64,000 nt of DNA from Isoetes taiwanensis. Lineage: Eukaryota > Streptophyta > Lycopodiopsida > Isoetales > Isoetaceae. Within the stretch, counting starts at the first letter, position 1, and every line of letters begins with the position of its first letter. Positions 1 through 12,000 of the stretch are shown piece by piece. The notes below the pieces were generated by a model. It had not been told where the DNA came from. It saw only the letters and a program-made list of their open reading frames with translations, and made no database searches. The position numbers were made by a program, and so were the translations under genes. Location: contig JAJEKV010000226.1 in assembly GCA_021234155.1 (NCBI GenBank), positions 372,001-436,000 of the forward strand, read 5' to 3'.

Positions 1-3000
1 AGGTCCGTTGCCCGTCGGAGTCCCGAGGGGCCTTGGGGAGGGAAGTTGGGGCAGCGAGCTTCGAGGGGGATTTTAGGGTCCGTGCTCGGCGTCAACACCC
101 CCTCTCCGCGTCAAGTCCGCGGTACGCAGGAACAAGGTCCGCAATGAGGCGGGGAGAATCGACGGGGCCGGGGAGAGGGGCCTCAAAGCGTAAACCACGT
201 GGGTTGCGAGGGGTTCTAGAAGGGTTTGCGTTTTGGGGGCGAGAGAGGACTTGATGTGTTACGGGACTGGCGAGAAGGTTGCAGCCAGAATACGAAGCAA
301 AGGGAACAGCGGGCGGAGGCGGAGTTTGGGCTGTCCTCCTCAGATGTGGCAAGTAGAAGTCGAGTGGGCATATCCTTTTGCGATGGCAAGACATTCATAA
401 ATTACATAATTAATGCATTGTCACGAAAATAAATTCTGATTTTTTGCCAATTTGGATTCCCCTAATCCATCTCCGACACCTGACCCAATTTTTCGAAATT
501 TACCGAGGAGAAGGTCTAGGTCAAAGGGTTAGCATTAGAGCGGTCCGGGGCAGCAGGTTGCGGGGGGAACAGAGTGGCACCCTTTCCCAAGTCAAAGCGA
601 GGCCCGGGACCTTGCGGGGGATCCCCTCACAAGAGGGGAGAGTCCAGGACCCCAAGAGGCGGGATCCAAAAAAAAGTTCGAGCTGACCCTTCTGGCGGCT
701 CCCGAGTGCTGCGCTAATGACCACCCTCCGGGGCGGTTCCCCTATCCGGTAGTTGGATCCTGGATTCGGGGAGCCCCTCCGGGGAAGGCCCAAAAGATTC
801 AGATCGGTCAGGAGAACTTGTCAAACGCGGGGCATCACGAGGTCGGCCTTGTAGAAACAGCACAGTGTCTTGTCGTTGAGACGCAGGGAGGCTCAGGAAT
901 GGCAAATGTCGACCACTGCCAAATCGTCCGGAATGGCGAAATTACCCTAGGGAGCAAGTTACAAGGTCGGTTTTGCAAAAAAAAACACTCATGCCCTCCG
1001 CGGTGGTATCGCATCCACATCCTAGGCCAATTGACTACGAGTGTGATGGAAGTGAGCTACTTTGGGCTTCTTGGAGGGGGTGGTCTTACAGCCCGCGGAA
1101 CTTGGTCCCCGGGGGGCAATGTCGGCGTTAAAGTCCATTGGCGAGAGCCAAATGCTTGATTGGGAGAGGGAGGTGGCCCGTCCGTCAGGGGGGCCTTGGG
1201 GAGAGGCACCCTTTCCCAAGTCGGGGCAAGCGGCTTCCGGGGGAGTTGCAGGGTAGTGCTCTGGCGTCAACACCCCACTCCCGTCAAGTCACGGTGCAAG
1301 GTCCGGCGAATCGACAGGAGAGGGGCCTCAAAGCGTAAACCACGTGGGTTGCCGGGTTCTAGAAAGGGTTTTGCGTTTTGGGGCGAGAGACTTGATCTGT
1401 GCGCTGGGACCTGGGAGAAGCTGCAACCGACGAGAATCTGGAGCAAGGGGAACCAGCGGGCGGAGTTTGGGCATCCTCCTCCTCCCGATGTGGCAAGTAG
1501 CTTCGGGGGCTTTTGCGATGCAAGACATTCATAAATTCGCCAATTAATGCATTGTGCGAAAATAAATTCTGATTTTTTGCCATCTGGATTCCTAATCCAT
1601 CTCCGACCTAGGCGGCCCAATTTTGAAATTTTGGGAGAAGGTCTAGGTCAAAGGGTTAGCATTAGAGCGGTCGGGGCAGGCGGGTTGCGAGGGGGCAGCG
1701 GTGGCACCCTTCCCCAAGTCAAAGCGAGGCCCCAGGACCTTGCGGGGATCCCTCACAAGAGGGGAGAGTCAGGACCCCAAGAGGCGGGATCAAAAAGTTC
1801 GAGGCAGACCCTTCTGGCGGCTCCCCCAGGCTGCTAATGACCACCCTCGGGGCCGGTTCCCCTATCCGACCGTTGGATCCTCCCGTTCGGGGGCCCCTCT
1901 TGGGAAGGCCCAAAAGATTCAGATCGGTCGAGGAGAACTTGTCAAACAGCGAAGCGTCGAGGTTGAGCCTTGTAAGCCGCGATGTCTTGTCGTTCGAGAC
2001 ACGCAGGGAGGCTCGGAATGGCAAATCGACCTGCCAAATGCGTCAGGAATGGCGAAATTACCCTAGGGAGCAAGTTACAAGTGGGTTTTGCAAAAGAAAA
2101 ACACTCATGCCCTCCGCGGCGGTATCCAGCATCCACATCTTAGGCCAATTGACTCACGAGTGTGATGGAAGTGAGCTACTTTGGCTTCTTGGAGGTGGTG
2201 GTGGTACGGCCCGCGGAACTTGGTCCCGGGGCAATGTCGGCGTTTTGAGTCCATTGAAAGCGAGAACCAAATCGCGATTCGGGAGAGGTCGCCCGTCCGG
2301 TCCCGGGGGGCCTTGGGGAGAGGAAACCGGGGCAGCGGCTTCTGGAGATTTTTAGGGGTGCTCTGCGGCGTCAACACCCCCCTCCCGCGTCAAGTCCGCG
2401 GCGCAAGGTCGCCCGAATCGACAAGGAGGGCCTCAAAGCGTAAACCACGTGGGTTGCAGGGTTCTAGAAGGGTTTGCGTTTTGGGGGCGGAACAGTGCAT
2501 TTACACAGGACTGGTAGGCAGCCAGAAATCTGAGCAAAGGAACTAACGGAGCGGATTTTGGGCTGTCCTCCTCGATGTGGCAAGTAGAAGTCGGGGGCAC
2601 TGCGGCGATGGCAAAGACATTCATAAATTCGCATTTAATGCATTTAGGAAAATAAATATGACGATTTTTGAAGTGAAGTGGATGTTCTAATCCATCTTTT
2701 GTAAAATCTTTGACCCAATTTTGTTCCCCTACTAGGGGTAGAAAATCAAGGGGTTGAAAATTGAACATGCTCGGGGGCAGACAATTGCGGGGAGCATGAT
2801 AAAAAGTCAAAGAGGCGGATAAAGATGATTGTTCCACTACTTGATATATGCAAGGATGGAAAAAAGTTGGCGACCAGCTCCTCATGGGATGAAAAATCCG
2901 CCCTAATGAGTTGATGCAAACATGATTCCCCTATGTAATCTTGGATCCAAAAAGCGGGGGGCCCCTCAGCGGGAAGGCCCAAATGATTCGACCCGTTAGA

Positions 3001-6000
3001 AAGTTAGGAGCTTTAAGCTGGACAAGTGCCAAGCTGTAATCATATAGAAAGAATATAATAGTCGTTCGAGGCTCGAGGGCCACTTGTAGAAGTGACAAAC
3101 CGACCACCGAGAACCGTCAGGAATGGCGGAATGACCCTGAGGGAAAAACAGTTATGGTGGTTGCCGCCGGAGGCTCTCACGCCCTCCACGAGAGATGAAA
3201 AAGAAGAATGCATCGGAGGCCAATTGCCATCGAGTAGATGGAAGTAATAAATATGCCTTGGAGGGAGGCTATAATGCGGCGCTAAGAAAATGAAAACATA
3301 AGAATATATGCACTTGCAAAGAACATTGAAAAGAAAACATGGAGGATGCTTAGGAGAGGGAACAACCGAGAAGTATAGAAAATAGATCGAAACTAAAGAT
3401 GGTCAACCAACCAAAAGTAATTGGAGCAACTTCAAAGGACGGACTAATGAAAACATGGCCTATTGCGGGGCTTTGGACACCCTCCGAACCGACAAGGAGA
3501 GAAACAACAAACAAACCAGATGGGTTGCCGGGGAGGGTGGGTGGCGTTTTTGTGGAGCCAAGAAGGAGCAAAATGGAAAGGAGCTTGGGACTGGCCAGAT
3601 GTTGGAAATGAGACAAAGGGCAAGGGAATAAATAGGAGACATGAGTTTGGGCGTCCCCATCCAAGGAATGGGGGTTCTATTGCTATGGCAAGACATTCAT
3701 AAATTCGAAATTGGCATTATCGAAAATAAATTCTGATTTTTTGCCAATTTGGATTCTAATCCATCTCGGCCACAGCCCAATTTTTGAAATTTTTAGGAGA
3801 AGGTCTAGGTCAAAGGGTTAGCATTAGAGCGGTCGGGGCAGCCCGTTGTAGAACAGCAGAGCTGGCACCCTTCCCAAGTCAAACGAGGCCAGGACCTTGC
3901 AGGGGATCCCTCACAAGAGGGGAGAGTCCGGACCCAGGCGGGATCAAAAAAGTTCGAGGCAGCCCTTCTGGCATGCTCCCTTGAGGGCTGCGCAATGACC
4001 ACCCTCGGGGCCGGTTCCCCTATCCGTAGTTGGATCCCTCCGTTCGGGGGGACCCCTCTTGGGAAGGCCCAAAAGATTCGAGATCGGTCGGAGAACTTGT
4101 CAAGCCAGGCGTCAATCGAGGAGTGGCCTTGTAGAAACCCGCATTGTCTTGTCGTTGAGACGCAGGGAGGCTCGAGGAATGGCAAATCGACCCCAAAAAT
4201 CGTCAGGAATGGCGAAATTACCCTAGGGAGCAAGTTACAAGGTGGGTTTTGCAAAGAAAGAAACACTCATGCCCTCCCGCGGCGGTATCGCATCTACATC
4301 CTAGGCCAATTGACTCACGAGTGTGATGGAAGTGAGCTACTTTGGCTTCTTGGAGGTCGGGTGGTCTTCTGGCCCGGAACTTGGTCCCGAGGGGGCAATG
4401 TCGACGTTTGAGTCCATTGCGAGAGCCAAATCGCGATTCCGGAGAGGGAGGGGGCCTCCGTCCCGGGGCCTTGGGGAGAGGAATTCAGGGGCAAGCGGCT
4501 TAGGGGGATTTTAGGGTCGGAGTGCTCGGCGTCATCACCCCACTCCCGTCAAGTCACGGCGCAAAGGTCCCGCCCGAATCGACAAAAGAGGGCCTCAAAA
4601 GCGTAAACCACTGTGGGTTGCGAGGTTCTAGAAGGGTTTGCGTTTTGGGGGCGAGACTTAGTCTGTTGCGCAGGACTGGCGGCAGCGCCTGAGAATACGG
4701 AGCAAGGGGAACTAGCGGACGGAGTTTGGGCCTGTCCTCCTCCCGATGTGGCAAGTAGAAAGTCGGGCTTTTGCGGTGGCAAGACATTCATAAATTCGCC
4801 AATTAATGCATTATGCGAAAATAAATTCTGATTTTTTTGCCGGCATTTGGATTCCTAATCCATCTCCGGCCTGACCCAATTTTGAAATTTTTAGGAGAAG
4901 GTCTAGGTCAAAGGGTTAGCATTAGAGCGGTCCGGGCGGCAGTTTGCGGGGGCAGAGGAGCTGGCACCCTTCCCAAGTCAAAGCGAGGCCGGGACCTTGC
5001 AGGGGATCCCTCACAAGAGGGGAGAGTCCAGGACCCCAAGGCGGGATCAAAAAGTTCGAGGCAGCCCTTCTGGCGGCTCCCCGGGGGCTGCTGCGCTAAT
5101 GACCACCCTCCGGGCCCGGTTCCCCTATCCAAAGCCAGGTTGGATCCTCCCGTTCGGGGACCCCTCGCCGGGGAAGGCCCAAAAGATTCGGATCGGTCGA
5201 GGAGAACTTGTCAAGCGGGGCGTCTGAGGTTGACCTTGTAGAAACGCTTGATGTCTTGTCGTTCGGGGCTGGGGAGGCTCAGGAATGGCAAATCGACCAC
5301 CTGCCAAATCGTTAGGAATGGCGAAATTACCCTAGGGAGCAAGTTACAAGGTCGGTTTTGCAAAGAAAGAAACACTCATGCCCTCCGCGACGGTATCCAG
5401 CATCCACATCCTAGGCCAATTGACTACGAGTGTGATGGAAGTGAGCTACTTTGGCTTCTTGGAGGTCGGGTGGTCTTCGGCCACGGAACTTGGTCCCCGA
5501 GGGGCAATGTCGGCGTTACGAGTCCATTGGCCGAGCCAAATCGCGATTGGGAGAGGGAGGTCGCCGTCCAGTCCCGAGGGGGCCTTGGGGAGAGGAAATT
5601 GAGGGGCAGCGACTTAGGGGGATTTTAGGGTCCGTGCTGTTTTGGCGTCAACACCCCCACTCCGCGTCAAGTCGCGGCGTAAAGGTCCCCCGAATCGACA
5701 AGGAGAGGGCCTCAAAAGCGTAAACCACTGTGGGTTGCCGGGTTCTAGAAAGGGTTTGCGTTTTGGGGGGTTGAGACTTGGTACATTGCACTTGGGACTG
5801 GCGGAAAGCTGCGGTAGAAGAATCTGAACAAGGGCCCGGAGGGGCCGGAGTTTGGGCTGTCCTCCCTCCGATGTGGCAAGTAGAAGTCGGCTTTTGCGAT
5901 GGCAAGACATTCATAAATTCGCAATTAATGCATTGTGCGAAAATAAATTCTGATTTTTTGCCATTGGATTCTAATCCATCTCCGCACACACAGCCCAATT

Positions 6001-9000
6001 TTGAAATACCCGGAGAAGGTCTAGGTCAAAGGGTTAGCATTAGAGCGGTCGGGGCAGCGGTTGCGGGGAACAGCGGAGTGGCACCCTTCCCCAAGTCAAA
6101 CGAGGCCGGGACCTTGCGGGGATCCCCTCACAAGAGGGAGAGTCCAGGACCCCAAAGAGGCGGGATCAAAAAGTTCAGAGGCAGCCCTTCTGGCAGCTCC
6201 CAGGGGGCTGCTGCGCTAATGAAACCACCCTCACGGGCCGGTTCCCCTATCCGGCCGTTGGATCCTCCGTTTCGAGGGGCCCCTCGCCGGGGAAGGCCCA
6301 AAAGATTCCAGATCGGTCCGGGAGAACTTGTCAAACCGGCCAGAAGGCGTCGAGGTCGGGCCTTGTAGAAACATGATGTCTTGTCGTTCGGGGGCACGCA
6401 GGGAGGCTCGGAATGGCAAATCGACCCCTGCCAAATCGTCAGGAATGGCGAAATTACCCTAGGGAGCAAGTTACAAGGTCGGTTTTGCAAAAAAAGAAAC
6501 ACTCATGCCCTCCCACGGCGGTATCAGCATCCACATCCTAGGCCAATTGAGTGAGTGTGATGGAAGTGAGCTACTGGCTTCTTGGAGGTCGGGTGGTCTT
6601 CGGCCCGCGGAACTTGGTCCCGAGGGCAATGTCGGCGTTCGAGTCCATTGGAAGAGCCAAATCGCGATTCAGGAGAGGGAGGTAGCCCGTCGTCCCGGGG
6701 CCTTGGGGAGAGGAATTCGGGGCAAAGCGGCTTCCGGGGGGATTTTAGGGTAAGATGCTCTGGCGTCAACACCCCCACTCCACGTCATGTCCGCGGCGCA
6801 AGGTCCCGCCCGAATCGACAAGGAGAGGGCCTCCAAAGCGTAAACCCTGTGGGTTGCCGGGTTCTAGAAGGGTTTGCGTTTTGGGGGCGAGACAGTCTGT
6901 TGCACTTGGGACTGGCGGCTACAGCAGAGAATACGGAGCAAGGGGGCCCGGCGGGGCGGAGTTTGGGCCTGTCCTCCTCCCGATGTGGCAAGTAGAAGTC
7001 GAGCTTTTGCGGTGGCAAGACATTCATAAATTCATAATTAATGCATTGTACGAAAATAAATTCTGATTTTTGCCATCGGCTGGATTCCTAATCCATCTCG
7101 GCACACGGCCCAATTTTGAAATTTTTAGGAGAAGGTCTAGGTCAAAGGGTTAGCATTAGAGAGCGGTCGGGGCAGCGTTGTTGCGGGGGCAACAGTGGCA
7201 CCCTTCCCAAGTCAAAGCGAGGCCGGGACCTTGCGGGGATCCCTCCAAGAGGGGAGAGTCACGGACCCCAAGAGGCGGGATCAAAAAAGTTCCCGGCAGC
7301 CCTTCTGGCGGCTCCCAGGAGGCTGCGCTAATGACCACCCTCCGGGCGGTTCCCCTATCCGGCCCGTTGGATCCTTGGTTCGGGGGCCCCTCTTGGGGAA
7401 GGCCCAAAAGATTCCAGTCGGTCAGGGAGAACTTGTCAAACCATATGTCACGAGTCGGCCTTGTAGAAACCAGTGTCTTGTCGTTCGAGACGCAGGGAGG
7501 CTCGGAATGGCAAATCGACCTGCCAAATCGTCAGGAATGGCGAAATTACCCTAGGGGAGCAAGTTACAAGGTCGGTTTGCAAAGAAAACACTCATGCCCT
7601 CCGCGGCGGTATCCGCATCCACATCCTAGGCCAATTGACTACGAGTGTGTTGGAAGTGAGCTACTTTGGCTTCTTGGAGGTCGGGTGGTCTTCTGCCCGC
7701 GGAACTTGGTCCCGAGGGGCAATGTCGGCGTTACGGAGTCCATTAGAGCCAAATCGCGATTCAGGAGGAGAGTCGGAGGTGGCCGTCAGTCCCGGGGGCC
7801 TTGGGGAGAGGAAATTCGGAGACAAGCGGCTTAGGGGGATTTTTAGGGTCCGTGCTGCAGCGTCAACACCCCCACTCCACGTCAAAAGTGGCGGTAAAGG
7901 TCCCTTGCGAATCGACAAGGAGAGGGCCTCAAAAGCGTAAACCACAGTGGGTTGCGGGGTTCTAGAAGGGTTTGCGTTTTGGGGGCGAGACTTGGTCACA
8001 TTGCACTTGGGACTGGTAGAAGCTTCTGGCCAGAAATACGGGGCAAGGAGGCCCGGCGGGCCGGAGTTTGGGCACATCCTCCCCCGATGTGGCAAGTAGA
8101 ATTTCGGGCGGCTTTTTGCGTGGCAAGACATTCATAAATTCGCAATTAATGCATTGTCACGAAAATAAATTCTGATTTTTGCCATCTGGATTCTAATCCA
8201 TCTCCGGCCTGACCCAATTTTGAAATTTTGAGGAGAAGGTCTAGGTCAAAGGGTTAGCATTAGAGCGGTGGGGCAGGGGTTGCGGGGAGCAACGGTGGCA
8301 CCCTTCCCCAAGTCAAAGCGAGGCCGGGACCTTGCGGGGGATCCCTCACAAGAGGGAGAGTCCAGGACCCCAAAGAGGCGGGATCAAAAAAAGTTCTAGA
8401 ATGACCCTTCCGGCCGGCGCTCCATTGGGGCTGCGCTAATGACCACCCTCGGGGGGGTTCCCCTATCCGGACCGTTGGATCCCCGTTCGGGGACCCCTCT
8501 TCGGGAAGGCCCAAAAGATTCCGGATCGGTCGAGGAGAACTTGTCAAACCCGGTTGGGGCGTCACGAGGTCGACCTTGTAGAAACCGCATTGTCTTGTCG
8601 TTCGGGACAGGAGGCTCGGAATGGCAAATCGACCTGCCAAATCGTCAGGAATGGCGAAATTACCCTAGGGAGCAAGTTACAAGGTGGGTTTGCAAAGAAA
8701 GAAACACTCATGCCCTCCACGGCCGATTATCCATCCACATCCTAGGCCAATTGACTCGAGAGTGTGATGGAAGTGAGCTACTTTTTGGCTTCTTGGAGGT
8801 CGGGTGGTCTTACGGCCCGCGGAACTTGGTCCCCGAGGGCAATGTCGGCGTTTTGAGTCCATTGGCGAGCCAAATCGCGATTCCGGAGAGGGGAGGTCGC
8901 CCGTCCGTCCCCAGGGCCTTGGGGAGAGGAAATTCGGGGCAAGCAGCTTTCGGGGGGATTTTAGGGTCCGTGCTCGGGTGGCGTCATCACCCCCACTCCC

Positions 9001-12000
9001 CGTCAAGTCGCGGCGCAAGGTCCCGCCGAATCGACAAGGAGAGGGCCTCCAAAGCGTAAACCACGTGGGTTGCGGGTTCTAGAAGGGTTTGCGTTTTGGG
9101 GGCGAGACTTGTCTGTTGCACTGGGACTGGCGAGAAGCTGCGGCGAGAATACGGGAACAAGGGGAACTAGCGGAGCAGAGTTTGGGCCTGTCCTCCTCCC
9201 GATGTGGAAAGTAGAAGTCTGGGCTTTTGCGGTGGCAAGACATTCATAAATTCGCAATTAATGCATTGTGCGAAAATAAATTCTGATTTTTGCCATTTGG
9301 ATTCCTAATCCATCTCGGCACACAGACCCAATTTTGAAATTTTAGGAGAAGGTCTAGGTCAAAGGGTTAGCATTAGAGCGGTGGGGCAGCCCGTTGCGGG
9401 AACAACCAGGCTGGCACCCTTCCCCAAGTCAAGCGAGGCCATGACCTTGCGGGGATCCCTCACAAGAGGGGAGAGTCCAGGACCCCAAAGGCGGGATCAA
9501 AAAAGTTCGAGGCAGCCCTTCTGGCGGCTCCCGGGGGCTGCGCTAATGACCACCCTCGGGCCGGTTCCCCTATCCGGCCGTTGGATCCTCCGTTCAGGGA
9601 CCCCTCTTGGGGAAGGCCCAAAAGATTCAGATCGGTCGGAGAACTTGTCAAACGCGGGCGTCTGACATGGTCGGCCTTGTAGAAACCGCATGATGTCTTG
9701 TCGTTCGGAGGCGGGGAGGCTCAGGAATGGCAAATCGACCACCTGCCAAATCGTCCAGGAATGGCGAAATTACCCTAGGAGCAAGTTACAAGGTCGGTTT
9801 TGCAAAGAAAGAAACACTCATGCCCTCCACGGCGGTATCCATCCACATCCTAGGCCAATTGATTCACGAGTGTGATGGAAGTGAGCTACTTTGGCTTCTT
9901 GGAGGTCGAGGGTGGTCTTCGGCCCGCGGAACTTGGTCCCAGGGGGCAATGTCGGCGTTCTGGAGTCCATTGGCGAGCCAAATGCGATTCGGAGAGGGGA
10001 GGTCGCCGTCAGATCCCGGGGCCTTGGGAGAGAAAGAAGGGGGCAAGCGGCTTAGGGGGATTTTAGGGTCAGTGCTCACGGCGTCAACACCCCCACTCCG
10101 CGTCAAGTCCGCAGCGCAAAGGTCCCGCCCGAATCGACAAGAGAGGGCCTCAAAGCGTAAACCACGTGGGTTGCGAGGTTCTAGAAAGGGTTTTGCGTTT
10201 TGGGGGTTGAGACTTGGTCTGTTGCACTTGGGACTGGCCCAGCTGCGGCCGAGAATCACGAACAAGAGGAACTGGCGGGGCGGAGTTTGGGCCTGTCCTC
10301 CTCCCGATGTGGCAAGTAGAAGTCGAGGCTTTTGCGATGGCAAGACATTCATAAATTCATAATTAATGCATTTATGCGAAAATAAATTCTGATTTTTTGC
10401 CATCTGGATTCCTAATCCATCTCCACACCTGACCCAATTTTGAAATTTTAGGAGAAAGGTCTAGGTCAAAGGGTTAGCATTAGAGCGGTCGGGGCAGCGG
10501 ATGCGGGGCAGCAGAGGCGGCACCCTTCCCAAGTCAAGCGAGGCGGGACCTTGCGGGGATCCCTCACAAGAGAGGGAGAGTCCAGGACCCCAAAGGCGGG
10601 ATCCAAAAAGTTCGAGGCAGCCCTTCTGGCGGCTCCCGGAGCTGCGCTAATGACCACCCTCACGGAGCCGGTTCCCCTATCCGGCCAGGTTGGATCCTCC
10701 GTTCGAGGGGGCCCCTCTTGGGGAAGGCCAAAAGATTCAGTCGGTCAGGAGAACTTGTCAAGCCGGGAGGCGTCTGAGGGTCGGCCTTGTAGAAACAGCG
10801 GTGTCTTGTCGTTGAGACACCCAGGGGAGGCTCAGGAATGGCAAATCGACCCTGCCAAATCGTCCAGGAATGGCGAAATTACCCTAGGGAGCAAGTTACA
10901 AGGTCGGTTTTGCAAAGAAAGAAACACTCATGCCCTCCACGACGGTATCCAGCATCCACATCCTAGGCCAATTGACTACGAGTGTGATGGAAGTGAGCTA
11001 CTTTGGCTTCTTGGAGGTCGGGTGGTCTTCAGCCCGCGGAACTTGGTCCCGGGGGCAATGTCGGCGTTCTGAGTCCATTGGCCGAGCCAAATCGTGATGG
11101 GAGGAGAGGGAGGTGCCCGTCAAGTCCCGGGGCCTTGGGGGAGAGGAAGTTCGGGGACAGCGGCTTAGGGGGGATTTTAGGGTCAGTGCTCTGGCGTCAA
11201 CACCCCCACTCCCGTCAAGTCACGGCGCAAAGGTCCGCCCGAATCGACAAGGAGAGGGCCTCCAAAGCGTAAACCACGTGGGTTGCGAGGTTCTAGAAGG
11301 GTTTGCGTTTTGAAATTTTGAGACTTGGTCTGTTGCACTTGGGACTGGCCGAGAAGCTGCGGCCAGAGAATCACGAACAAGGGAGGCCCCGGCGGGCGGA
11401 GTTTGGGCCTGTCCTCCTCCCGATGTGGCAAGTAGAAGTGGGGAAAAACTTTTGCGATGGCAAGACATTCATAAATTAAGCAATTAATGCATTATGCGAA
11501 AATAAATTCTGATTTTTTGCCATCTGGATTCCTAATCCATCTCGGCCTACGACCCAATTTTTGAATTTACCGGAGAAGGTCTAGGTCAAAGGGTTAGCAT
11601 TAGAGCGGTCGGGGCAGCGGGTTGGGAACAGCCGTGGCACCCTTCCCAAGTCAAGCGAGGCGGGACCTTGCGGGGATCCCTCACAAGAGGGAGAGTCCCG
11701 GACCCCCAGGCGGGATCCAAAAAAAGTTCGAGGCTGACCCTTCTGGCGGCTCTCCCTTGAGGCTGCGCTAATGACCACCCTCCCGGGCCGGTTCCCCTAT
11801 CAGGCCCAGTTGGATCCTCCGTTCAAGGAAGGCCCAAAAGATTCAGATCGGTCGGGAGAACTTGTCAAACCCGTGAGGCGTCACGAGGTCGGCCTTGTAG
11901 AAACCCTTGGTGTCTTGTCGTTGGGCGCAGGGGAGGCTCGGGAATGGCCGTCGACCACGCCAAATCGTCGGAATGGCGAAATTACCCTAGGGGAGCAAGT

